Made by a program: the position numbers and the translations under genes. This document shows, piece by piece, positions 1 through 9,742 of a stretch of 29,728 bases of DNA. The notes below the pieces were generated by a model, which was not told where the DNA came from, searched no databases, and saw nothing but the letters and a program-made list of their open reading frames with translations. Within the stretch, counting starts at the first letter, position 1. Each line of letters starts with the position of its first letter. This DNA is from Vitrella brassicaformis (lineage: Eukaryota > Sar > Vitrellaceae), in the NCBI GenBank assembly GCA_001179505.1, contig CDMY01000313.1, positions 80,696 through 110,423 of the forward strand, given 5' to 3'.

Positions 1-82
1 GAGGGGCAAGAAGGACAACAGACGGGCCGTGGTGTGCGTGTGTGTTCGCGTGTGGTGGGCTGTGTTGCGCTGTGCTGCTTAC

Positions 83-467
83 GTCGTCACTGCGTCGCAG
101 CAGCTTGTGGTTGAAGCCCAATCCGATGCAAATGGCGTTTGCCTGGCGAATCGAACACACATGCAGAAAGAGAGATCTACACCCTCCATCATCGAGATAC
201 TGCGGTCGAGAATCATCCGCCATGCAGCGTACCAGGCTAGACCTGAAACGAGCAGCACAGCGCACAGGGAGGCAGATATGCGCCGCATGTTGGTGCTGCT
301 GATCTGTCTGCATCTCATGCGTCTTACTTGCCGCTGCCATTGACGCCCGCTATGAGGTTCACACCGCTGCGGAGGCCGATGAACTCACACTGCCGGTAGT
401 GCTGGAAGTCCTTCAACCGTACTGCTACCACGCAACCGGGGAGGAACTTGCTGCCCTCCTCTTCCAT
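83..467 (-). CDS. SMC5: SMC5-like ATPase, 5' part only (runs off left edge)
   Basis: Two exons can be read on the minus strand. The first (467 to 328) starts at an ATG followed by EEEGSK and contains FLPGCVVAVRLKDFQHY, CEFIG, then the Walker A stretch LIAGVNGSGK, cut inside the Lys codon by a GTAAGA donor. The second (about 176 to 83) encodes ANAICIGLGFNHKLLRRSDD and ends at a GTAAGC donor. The order (beta strand, F-x-x-Y, CEF, P-loop, AIC-x-GLG, LLxR) is that of the SMC5 head N-terminus; SMC6 and RAD50 fit less well. SMC5 pairs with SMC6 in a DNA-repair and chromosome-organising complex. An acceptor GTAG at 177-180 restores GKS in phase but adds about ten residues. Acceptor CCAG at 143-146 is stronger but out of phase, so a micro-exon or other splice is possible. 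Upstream 5' exons may exist, because the frame stays open to 686. Confidence 0.68.
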
Positions 468-1520
468 CACCTCAAACAGGCATGCCTTTGGGTGTTTTCC
501 GAGGAAGCACCCTAGGCATTTAGCTGTAGCAATAATACAAGTAAGGCGCCCAGAAAAGCTGAGCGCGGTGCACGACCCCCCAAGTGGATGGGGCGATTGC
601 GCGTTTGACGGAGAATGCGGATGTGTCCAAAAAACACGTCGATCACACCATCCATGCGATGAATCAAAGAACACAGACAATTGCATGCATGTCCTTCTCC
701 CTTTTGTAGCTGTCTGTGTTTGTGTCTGTGCGCGGATGTGTCATGATAGGTAGGAACACTAACAGGTACACAGGTAAGGACAAGACGCACAGCACAAATC
801 ATGAAGTGGCGGGGAAGGGCGGCAGCAGGCGGTTTCAGGGAGCACCCTAGGTGGGCTGACGGCCAAGTCCCGTGTCAGTCTTCCAACATGAAACACCACC
901 CTAACATGCAACCCGGACACGCAACACGCAGCACGCAGAGGGCAGATGCAGCAGACAGGAGGATATGCAATGCGCTGCGAACGACGGCCACATAGAAGCA
1001 GGCACACAACGTCGCACACACGCCACCCCAGCAGCAGCTTGAAGGCGGCGTGCGTGCGTGCGTCAGGCACCATGACTCCATACGTAGATACCGCCCATCC
1101 CCAGGTGGCCAGCCAGTGCAGATCGCCCAGTCACACAAAGGCGGGGAAGGGCGGATTACGAGGGGGATAGACAAACAGCGCAGATCAACAAACAAGTGAC
1201 TTACCGCTAAATCGTCGAAAAATGACCGCGAGAAGACTGTGCCTTCTTGATGTGGAGCCTATTGGCACGATAGCCGATTGGCCCACGCTCTTCAGGAGCT
1301 TGCCCAGAGCCGTGACGACAGCAGCCCATCGTTGGACGGTTTCCTTGTCGTGTCTTTGTCGCTTGTATCGATGGCGTCGCCGAACTTTGCAGACACAGAA
1401 GAGAGAGGCGTCGTTGTGTGGGAGATGTGTGAGTGTGTGTGTGGGTGGGTGGGTGGGTGGCGTGTGTATCATGGTACCTTACCTGATGTCGATTCGCGCT
1501 GGCCTTTTCACCGTCGTTGG

Positions 1521-1674
1521 TGACGGCACACCTGATGCACGTGGAGATCTCATGCAATTGACACCAGCCACGCACACAGCCAGATGGTTGTCATGTGGAA
1601 GCCACGATGCCTCTTTGTTTGCCCTTGTTTACCTGGCTTTGCCATTCCTTGCCATCGGGCAAGCGAGTGGGGCC
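1521..1674. repeat. Diverged direct repeat, copy 1
   Basis: It starts at GTGACGGCACACCTGATGCA and aligns with 2047-2169 at roughly 90% identity. This copy carries 30 extra bases after AAGCCACGATG, rich in CTTTGTTTGCCC. No transposon ends or terminal inverted repeats are visible. It could be a duplicated intron, exon or untranslated segment. Confidence 0.75.
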
Positions 1675-2046
1675 GTTTACCATAATCCTTCTTAACTTAG
1701 AGTGCGCAGCCACTTGATGGTGTTCTTATCTCCAGGAAGTTACGACCGAAGTCGCCTGATTCTTATGTAATGGTAGGAGAGGAGGGGCAAGGGTGGATTT
1801 GTTACCTGCAGCAGACAGGCACGCACAAAGCACCACACGCAAGGGATGGATGAAAGCCTTCTTAAGGCCTGCCTACCATTGTCTTTCGCTTAGACGTACG
1901 GTGGTCGTTCGGGCGGCAAATCGTGTCTTCTCGACCAGGCAGAGATCGATCGCCTGACTGACCAGCCACCCACAGACAGACAGACAGACAAGGAGAGTGA
2001 GGGAGGGTGCTGTGTGCATGGATGTGTGTGTGTGTGTTCGCGTGTG

Positions 2047-2169
2047 ACGGCACACCTGATGCACGTAGAAATCTCATGCAAGCGACACCAGCCACGCACA
2101 CAGCCAGATGGTCGTTATGTGGAAGCCACGATGTGCCATTCTTTGCCATCGGGCAGGCGAGTGGGACCT
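2047..2169. repeat. Diverged direct repeat, copy 2
   Basis: Second copy of the 1521-1674 segment, without the 30-base insertion. The two copies differ at scattered positions. On the minus strand a short frame ending in a shared TGA shows three third-position changes and one first-position change, but it is too short to call coding. Confidence 0.75.
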
Positions 2170-2174
2170 TGTAC

Positions 2175-2489
2175 TCACACTGCCCTTGTACGAGGAAGAG
2201 AGAGGTCGACCACACAGGCCGTCTGGCTCATCTGGCTCGTCGCCTGTGTCAAAACCACTTCTTCTTCTGGCGAGCTTATAGGCGAGCTTTCGGTGCATGC
2301 ACGAGGTTTTCTCCTTCCGAAAAGAGATCTGGGCGACCCGTCATGTAGCTCAGTATCAGCACACGAAGTTTCAGCTTTCCAGGAGGGCATTTTCATGAAG
2401 TCCGTTACGCCATCCGCCATATGCGATTCGCGCACGGAGAAAAGTAGCCTAGAGCACTCCCCCAGCTGGTGCTTTTGGGGGGTCGTCAA
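2175..2489 (-). CDS. Uncharacterised minus-strand ORF, possible upstream exon
   Basis: An open frame of 104 codons starts with ATG at 2489 and has ordinary mixed composition (MTTPQKHQLGECSR; later GSPRSLFGRRKP and ESSPISSPEEEVV), unlike the repeat-derived frames around it. It has no domain I recognise. A Ser/Pro/Glu-rich, probably disordered stretch lies near its end. It points the same way as the SMC5-like exons at 83-467 and could be a 5' exon of that gene or a separate small gene. I could not trace a phase-consistent path to the next exon. Confidence 0.22.
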   Translation of the reverse strand: MTTPQKHQLGECSRLLFSVRESHMADGVTDFMKMPSWKAETSCADTELHDGSPRSLFGRRKPRACTESSPISSPEEEVVLTQATSQMSQTACVVDLSLPRTRAV

Positions 2490-2518
2490 CGTGTGGTAAA
2501 AAACTATAGTACATGTCC

Positions 2519-3647
2519 ATGGCCCTCCTCTCGGGTGCCCCCGTTTCCGGCTCAGCCATTCATCGTGGCATCACACCTGATGAAGCGGCCGCTGTCCATC
2601 ACCCTCTTTCGGTGGTCCCTTTCGACGTACAGAGCGGCAGGAGTGGCCAGCTCTCCGGGCAGTCACCGCCACTCCGCTCGCCACTCACACCCGGCCATCA
2701 GCTGCAGCAGGAGGGTCCATCGGTGGTGGGCACGCGAGTCGGTGGGAGCGGCCTAGGGCAGAAGGGCCGGCCAGCTGTCGACGTTCCCCCATGGCCTCCT
2801 GGCCTCGCTGCCGCACACCAGGATGATCCTCTTGCACTGCCCGGCTGTCGCACAGCACCACTTGATTCCAAGGTACGGAAACACAGACACATCACGCTAG
2901 CTGTCTTTTGGTGGTCCTTCCATGCTCTTCTCCCTTCTCACATGTGTGGGTGAGAAGCCCTTCTCTGTCGGGAACTTTGGCTATCAGGAGACGAAACACG
3001 CCGCCACCGCACACCGACGAGCGATGGACATGGTAGTGTCGCCTTGGCCTCCACCTGGCGGTGGCATAGCAGGTTACCGCCGGATTGCCATCGTCCGTCG
3101 TCCCCCCGCAACCGTCCCCACGGGGCCGATGTCGGAGCATCAAGCCGGTGTCAGAGGCGTCAGCTTCAACAAGGGGAACAACGCATGGCAGGCCAACTGG
3201 TATGAGAAGGGTATCCAAAAAGGGAAATCATTCTCGGTGTGGAAGCATGGCTATGAGGGCGCTAAGACAGCCGCCATCGCACATAGGCGGGAGATGGAGC
3301 GATTGCACTACTACTACGACAAGAGGCGTGGCAGGCTTATGGCGAGCCCTCCCGCCGAGTGCCATCGTCAGGCCGCTGTGGTAAATGACCACTGCAGCCC
3401 CCAGGAGAAGACCGACACAAGAGACGGCTGCGCGGGGCCTCATGAGACCAGGGCTGGTGGGCAGCCAGCCGGCACGTCGGCCGCTGATATCGAAGGCGCC
3501 AGCAGGGTGGAGGAGGACATCATGCTGACAAGGCTGCTGGAGGGTGTGCGTGCGACTGATCCTCAGAGTGGCGGTCGGTATGAGATCGCCACAGTGACGG
3601 TGGCCGGCCGGCAGACAAAGGCAATCCGGTGGAGGCCGACGGGTTAG
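2519..3647 (+). CDS. AP2 domain protein A (one full and one half AP2 domain)
   Basis: The last exon, open from 2922 to the TAG at 3647, is secure. It encodes half an AP2 domain (KPFSVGNFGYQETKHAATAH then RRAMD), then a full AP2 domain at about 3135-3320 (QAGVRGVSFNKGNNAWQANW, GIQKGKSFSVWKHGYEGAK, AAIAHRREMER), and a C-terminal module at about 3450-3647 ending AIRWRPTG. AP2 domains bind DNA through a three-stranded sheet packed on a helix, so this is probably a nuclear transcription factor. A first exon from ATG 2519 (MALLSG) to donor AAG|GTACGG at 2872, joined to 2955, keeps frame and gives about 348 residues, but the acceptor (GTGAG) is weak. The first AP2 domain lacks its N-terminal strands and tryptophans. 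It lies in tandem with gene B and is a paralogue of gene C. Confidence 0.72.
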
Positions 3648-3975
3648 AGGAGAGAACACAGGGCAAGCAAGGGCAGGATTGATCTGCCTGTGTGTCTGCT
3701 GATCAGGTGTGTGTGTAGCGTCTGACCGGCGTGATGTCCAGGACCAAGGTAATGGACAGCCAGTTGGCTCAGCCAGGATGCACCACTTCACCCATCGTCT
3801 CGGCTGTCCGCCTGTGTGCCATTCAGGATTGGCTGATCCTCCGAAGCGCCATCTGCCAAGCAGCCCCCCTGTCAACCCCTGCAATGGCCGAGACCCCTCA
3901 CCGGACCGCAGCCGCCCCCCGAAGAGGCAGCGCACAGAGCCGCCATAGAATGACTCGCATCATGAAGGACGACCA
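3648..3975 (+). other. Interval between AP2 genes A and B
   Basis: Most of this 328-base stretch is open in the frame of gene B's first AP2 exon. It encodes a Pro/Arg-rich stretch with a nuclear-localisation look (SRPPKRQRTEPP) that stops at TAG 3946-3948, 27 bases before the ATG used for gene B. It may be a lost or alternatively spliced N-terminus of B. A second possibility is a tiny exon MSRTK starting at 3734 with donor AAG|GTAATG. Confidence 0.35.
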
Positions 3976-4769
3976 ATGGGCGAGACGAACAAGACGGTCG
4001 TCACCAGACGTGTTCCCACGCCCACCTCGGACGTACCAGGGGTCTTTTGGCTTACGTCGAGCCGATCGTGGGCAGCCTCATGGGTCGAGAAGGGCGACAA
4101 GAAGCGGAAACAACGGATCTTCAGCGCTAGTAACCATGGCTTCGACAAGGCCAAGGTGCGCGTGGCGCCGTCTATCACCCCAATCTCTCCATCTCTGTAG
4201 ATGTCTCTCGTGTGTGTGTGTGTGTGTGTGTGTTGTGCAGGCGTTGGCCGAGCAGCACCGTCGTGAAATGGAGCGAACCGGACGGGCGGTGGTGAGAAAG
4301 CGATTGGACTCGGAGTACCAGAGCCAGCACCAGAGCGGCATCAGAGGCGTCAACTATTGCAAACGGCCCAGGTCCAAGGTCTGGGTGTCTCGCTGGAAAG
4401 AGTGCGGCAAAGAGAAGATCAAATACTTCTCTGTGCGGCAGCTGGGTATGGAGGGCGCCAAGAAGGCCGCCATCGCACACAGGCGGGAGATGGAGCGACA
4501 GCATTACACATTCAAAGACAGGGGACAGGCCGGTAGGCGACAAAGGGCTGGTGACGGTATCTCTATGTCTGTCTCTATGTCTGTCTCTCTGCAATGCTCT
4601 GGCTGCGTCATCCACAGTACCACCAGCCGACCTCAATTTTTCTCTTTACGCTGTGTTGATGGCGAAGGCCATGACGGCTCCTCAGACCACCGGCCCCCTC
4701 CCAACCACCAGCACGACTCAGACGGCTGCAGCTTCGCCGCTGAGTGACACATTTGGCCTGGGGGTCTGA
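3976..4769 (+). CDS. AP2 domain protein B (two AP2 domains)
   Basis: Exons 3976-4155, 4241-4556 and 4618-4769 join in phase to about 215 residues. Domain 1 spans the first intron (DVPGVFW, SWAASWVEKGDKK, ASNHGFDKAK | ALAEQHRREMER). Domain 2 is uninterrupted (HQSGIRGVNYCK, VWVSRWKECG, YFSVRQLGMEGAKKAAIAH). The tail is Ala/Thr/Pro-rich and ends TFGLGV; it lacks the C-terminal module shared by genes A and C. The first intron falls exactly where gene C has one, after FDxAK, and carries a GT tract before its acceptor. The product is probably a nuclear DNA-binding regulator. The true start is uncertain: the same frame upstream is coding-like but interrupted by a TAG at 3946, so either an intron was missed or the N-terminus is truncated. 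Confidence 0.72.
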
Positions 4770-5137
4770 CTCACCGGTGTGGCCAGTGAGAGAGGGAAGA
4801 GCAGCCGGAGGGCGGGAGGGAGGAAGGGACACTTCCATGCGCCAGACAGCTGAAGGCAGCCAGGTGAGTACGACAAAGTGTATAATGGATACACTGACGT
4901 GACCACCACAGCGATCCAATGTTGTCGAGTAGGAAAAGGGGACAGCCCGATAGGTTCGTGATGCGTGCTGCGTGCCTTCACAATGAGTTGAGGGAGAAAT
5001 GAAAACTTGACGAATGCAATTCAATGCACGTGTTGATCTCATCCACGTGCTGCGAGAGGTATTATACAGGTTCACCACCATGCCAAAAAGGGCACACACA
5101 TATATACACACAAAACCACTACAACACACGCGTTGAG
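4770..5137. other. Convergent 3' intergenic region
   Basis: This lies between the stop of AP2 gene B (plus) and the stop of the TLDc gene (minus). No coding frame is convincing. It should hold both 3' untranslated regions; I see no clear poly(A) signal. Confidence 0.6.
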
Positions 5138-6545
5138 TCAAAAACACGGGTCGCACACGTATGATCCATCGTGGCATACCACCGATTGCCGCCCTCCCCC
5201 TCCCTCGCCCTCTCCCGTCTGTCTGACCCCCTCCCTGCGCTCAGCTGCTGTCGACGAGAGCACCTGCCACACCTCCACCTCTATGGCATTGCCGTTCATG
5301 GTGCTCGCCAGAGTGCCGCAGCCGCGCCGGTTCACCTCCCCACGGTAAGACTCTGGGAGGTGCTCGCCGCCGATGTACTGATGCATGCTCCGCACATCGT
5401 TTGTCGGCCCCGGCAGCCCCCACCCGAGCCACAGATAGCCCCGCCCGAGACACAGCTTGCCCCGGCAGTCGCTGAGGTCGCTCTTGATGGATGCGTGGTC
5501 TCCAGCCACGTTTATCAGCCGCCGTTCTGGCGGCACGGCGATCTTGATTGGCGTGTCGAAAGCGCCTCTGAGGGCGAAGAACCAGAGGTGGCACCTGTAC
5601 TGGCCTGTGCATCTGTTGGTCCGGGGTGGCTGCTTGATGGCGGCCTCCATATAGCAGCCGAATAGGTGGCAGTCCTGCCGGATGAGCAGCAGCAGGGGAG
5701 ACGCACTACCGACTCGCCTGAGCATGTCCGTGACCGTAAAGCCGTCGCGACTGCCCCTGCACAGAAGAAACAGGCAGGAGGAAAGAGGCAGGGGCATGGC
5801 ATCTAGGCTCCTTGATATGATGGCCCGCTGCGCATCCCCCCACCCCACGCACCTGTACAATAGCTTGATGGACTGCCCATGTCCGATCCACTTGCGCAAA
5901 GCGAGCAGCTCATCCTCAGTCAACGATATAAGACTCGGAAACTGCAGCCACACGCCAACACAGACAATACACCAGACATGATGAGTAGGCCATGGATGGA
6001 TGGATGGGCTGGCCGCATACCGTGAGTGTGGCGTCATGTGGTGTCACCTCCCTCTCGACAGCAAGGGCCTGCAGCCTCTGGTCGCTGTCGCTCTGCGCTG
6101 CCTTGACAGAGGCACCCAGGCTGGCCAGATCCCGACGGAGCGATTGGTGCCACTGACGGTCGAAGATCAAACGCCAGAGATGAGAATGAGGCAGACAGCA
6201 TGGTGGTAATGGTTGTGCTGTGCTCACCTTGTGAATGAGAAGTCCGCCGAAGAGCAGCACGGTGAGAGGGACCGTCCAGGCAACCTCCTGCAGTGCACAA
6301 ACACAGCACCACACCAAGCAAATCATCTCTCCCGATGCGCCTTTCCCACCTTGCCTCACCTTTCCATTGATGGTCTCTCCCAATGTTTTCCACCAGTGAT
6401 TGCCTCCCGCAGCACGATGGTGGACACCCTTGATGATGCGTATGCCCTGACCTCGCTCTGGATTCGGCACCGCAGATCTCAGCACATGACTGAAGCTCTT
6501 GACGATGAACGGCGGCAATACCAATGGGACGAAGAAGAAGGGCAT
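5138..6545 (-). CDS. Membrane-anchored TLDc domain protein
   Basis: Five exons (6545-6360, 6287-6228, 6152-6021, 5941-5853, 5756-5138) join in phase to 361 residues. The N-terminus is hydrophobic (MPFFFVPLVLPPFIV). A second transmembrane segment fills exon 2 (VAWTVPLTVLLFGGLLI). A short polar, probably helical linker follows (SVKAAQSDSDQRLQALAVER). The TLDc domain begins around IKLLYRGSRDGFTVTDML, with LLLLIRQDCHLFGCY, HLWFFAL, CLGRGYLWLGWGLPG and the closing IEVEVWQVLS. TLDc domains are linked to oxidative-stress protection and to V-ATPase regulation in animals; the function of this anchored form is unknown. I chose ATG 6545 because the frame further upstream has only a GTG. The tail after VLSS is low-complexity and Gly/Glu-rich. 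It is the first of two TLDc genes here. Confidence 0.85.
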
Positions 6546-6949
6546 CTGGCCATTCAGGCGACGCACAGCTAAGGTCTATCACGACAGATCTGTCACCTTT
6601 GCGAGCTTGAAATATAGTCGAAGCGAAGGGTGAATCCCAAGGGTGCAGCCGTCGAAGGGTGCTTTGCGCGGCCAGGCTTGCAAATCGAACAGGGAGAATG
6701 GAAAACACGTGCATGCATTCATAACAATGACATGGGTGTGGATCTATGGCACTCAGTCGAGTGGTGTGAGCCTCTCATCCCCCACTACCTGCTCACTGCT
6801 CTTGTCACTCGGGCGAACCCACAGATGGCGACCCACCGCACAGCAGTGTTTGTCTCAAAAGGCGGCCAGCCGAGCATTCGGTCGGCAGTCTGTCTGTACA
6901 CTGACTAGCTATTCACACTGGCAAGTAACAATCTTTCCCTCCCCCCTCC

Positions 6950-7898
6950 TCAGTCCCTCCATCCCTCCTCATCGTCGAGCCCCATGTCCTCCTCGTCATC
7001 GCTGTCGTCCAGCGGCCACATGTCCATCGTGACTGTCAACTGGTGCTCGGCCGGCCGGACTGCCAGGTCCTCGATCGACGAGCCCTGCTCATCGAACCGC
7101 CGGTAGGTGATCGGAAAGCGCACCTCCATGCCGTACTCGGCCATGTCCTCGCGCACACGGCTCTGGCGGAACAGCGGATCGAGCTGGCGCTCGACTTCGC
7201 GAGCGTGGGTAGGGGTGGTGAAGATGTCTGCCCGCTCGTTGAGCTTGAAGGTAGCGTGTTTGGGCCGCAGCTCGTGGACGAGGCGGAAGAGGTCCCGCAG
7301 CCGCTCGGGGACGCTCTCGGCCGTCGCGTTGTTGATGTCCTCGAGGCTGCCCGTCATGCTCAAGTCGATGGGTCTGGTCTCGATGGTGAGCTCTTGCACT
7401 CTAGGGTACTGGCGGGTGGTCTGGGGTGACGGGAAGGCGATCGGGGCGGCCGCCTTGGTATGGGGCTGGGTGAAAAACAGCGGCTCGCTATATGCCATCT
7501 CCAGCTTCTGATCGGCACACACACAATGCGGGATGGACTGATAAGGCTCGATATCTTGATGCATGGCTTGGACGGCACCACCACATGTACCTTGAGCGGC
7601 TTTGGTTTGATGCCCTGCTGGATGTATGCGAGCGCCTCAGAGGCCACGACGCCGCTGACCGTAGACGTCCACGTCTTGTCCGCTTCAAACGACCGGAGGT
7701 ACACGTGTGTGAGGGCGGGGAGGGACGAAAGGAGGCGCGACAGTCGGTTGGGCGTGGCGGGAGGGATGAGGTACTCGGGGTCACACGTCGGAATATGAGG
7801 CTTGTAACCCTCGTCCACCAGGTAGAGCTCCGTCACGTTACTGAATCGACACATCCACACACATCCACAGCGAGATTACGCGAAGCGTCTTTGTTGCG

Positions 7899-7930
<32 letters not shown>

Positions 7931-9367
7931 CTGTCTCTCTGTCTCTCACCAGAGTGATTTGAGCGTGCCCACCTCGGTCAGCCACTGTGGGATGCCGTTG
8001 AAGGACTCGGCATCGACATCGTGGGTGCAAATGGCGAGCTCGACCTCCAGGCGCCTGGCGTTGTTCAGCCGGATGCCGCTGAAGTGCGGGCTGGTGGGGG
8101 TGCCAGATCGGCCATCATTATCCATCAGTGACACGGTATCGCTCCCTCCCGCGTGCCGTTTGACGGTCTCCACCCATGTGAGGGTCTCGGCAGTCGGCGG
8201 GCCCTCTGTGCTCTCACCGCCGCACTCGATCCATGTCACACCTCCTTGCCGTACCACTCCCCATCCCATCTGCTCAGCCGCCTGAATCATCCCCACCGAG
8301 CCTTCATCACTCCAGTCGGGTGGATCGGCCGGGTCACGGACGATGTCAAGGGGGCAGTGGATCTTCACCTGGCGCTTGGTGGCGGCCCCCGACGGAGAGG
8401 GAGAGGGAGAGCGGGAGTTCGCCGCACCGCCGCTGCTGGGCGTCAGCTGCCGCAGCAGCGTCACCAGCTTGCTGGTCTCCGTGTCGCTGCCACACAGCTT
8501 GAGGTGGCCGACGTGGCGCAGATTCTTGAGCGATGAGAGGGCAGCGGTGGTGAGGGGTACGACGGATTCAGCCGCCCCTCTGTAGGAGCACAGCAGTGGG
8601 AAGATGTCCAGGTGGCTGAGGGCGGGGGACGAGCCGAAGATGAACGCCAAACTGCGATCGAATGCAATGCGCATGGATGCCCACTTGCCGCCCATCTTGT
8701 CCGTGATACGGTTTGTCTCGTCCGCGGAGAGCACCTGGCCGGTGAGGCGGTCGAGCGCTGGGCAGACGAGTTTCTGCTGCTGGAAGAGATGGAATCCGTC
8801 GAGGCTGTCCACCTCAACCGACCGGACCGGCGGAAACACCGCATTGGGCCCCTTGACCTGCGCCACCGGCTGGCCACTTGCCGTGTCCTCAGACCCTTCG
8901 CCCTCATCCGCATCACGATCCTCATCACCGTGTTCATCTCGCTGCTGCTTGGCTTGTGTCGTCTGGATGGCCTTGAGCGTGTCGGTGTGGTTGACCAGCT
9001 GCAGGGAGACGAAGGCGAACAGCCGCGCCCGGCCGATCTCCTCGACCTCCTCCTCTCTGGGCAGCAGGATGATGGCGTGCTGCTGCTGCTCGAACGTCAC
9101 CAGGCTGCCGCGTGGTCCCCTGCAGCTGAGGCCGTGGTTGGGGCGGTGCCAGTTGATGACCCGGATCAGCGAGTAGATGGCCCAGTAGAAGGCCCGACAG
9201 ACACAGCTCATCGCCAGGCGCTCCTTGACGGACTGATACGATGACACGTTGAGCCAGATGAGCCCATCCAGAAGGCTCGTGAGGCTCTTCGACGCGGCGC
9301 GGTTGGATGAGTCATCGCTCTGGGCCGGAGCGGCTGTGCGAGGTGCTTTGGCTGGCGGGCCGTCCAT
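6950..9367 (-). CDS. F-box-like / leucine-rich protein
   Basis: Three exons (9367-7950, 7840-7591, 7507-6950) join in phase to 741 residues. Near the N-terminus a helical stretch (LLDGLIWLNVSSYQSVKERL then AMSCVCRAFYWAI) resembles an F-box, which would recruit substrates to an SCF ubiquitin ligase; this is weak. The middle carries leucine-spaced segments (LSHLDIFPLLCSY, LSSLKNLRHVGHLKLCG, RLLSSLPALTHVYLRSF) reminiscent of leucine-rich repeats. An acidic, probably disordered insert (DEHGDEDRDADEGEGSED) and a highly acidic C-terminus (DDSDDEEDMGLDDEE) flank it. ATG 9367 was chosen over an upstream in-frame Met as the start of the compositionally normal region. It is divergent from the Hsp33 gene with 375 bp between starts. 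The gene is secure; the family label is not. Confidence 0.8.
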
Positions 9368-9742
9368 CGCCCAGCAGACACACACCAGAGATCAGCTACG
9401 CTCAGCTATGCTGCTACAGCTTCCTGCAGGTCCACACATACAGATGCAAACACAGGAAGATGCCATGCCGTCTGTCGTGCTGTTTCCCACCAGCCCGCTT
9501 ACAGTTCTTGCGATGAATGGACGGCTGCAAGACCCTCTCGTCCATCTTGGCCATCTATGCCCTCTGGGGGCCGTCGGCGTCGGTGCAAGATCATGTCACT
9601 CATGTTTGTCGGAATTTGAGGGTGCACTACCACAGGAACACCTTACCAAACAGTGTCGTGCTCGCGGCTCCTTTCGCCTCCTCCTTCGGTGTGCGAGCTT
9701 GAAGCCAGCAGATCTCTGCGAAAAATGCGAGAAGCAGACAGA
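9368..9742. promoter_or_regulatory. Divergent promoter region, F-box-like gene / Hsp33
   Basis: This is the interval between the minus-strand start at 9367 and the plus-strand start at 9743. No TATA-like or other motif stands out. The role is inferred only from the head-to-head arrangement. Confidence 0.4.

Larger units (their letters stand above)
468..2512. other. Gene-poor upstream region
   Basis: No open frame here gives a recognisable protein. The stretch lies between the minus-strand SMC5-like exons and plus-strand AP2 gene A, so it should hold both 5' regions. It contains a diverged direct repeat (1521-1674 and 2047-2169), a GTGGGTGG tract near 1438-1460 and CAGACAGA repeats near 1975-1992. 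One minus-strand frame (2489 to 2175) is listed separately. Confidence 0.6.

Noticed and set aside
8604-9244. Plus-strand frames of 190-210 codons opposite the F-box-like gene
   Set aside because: They are antisense to a long exon with coherent composition and have no recognisable domain.
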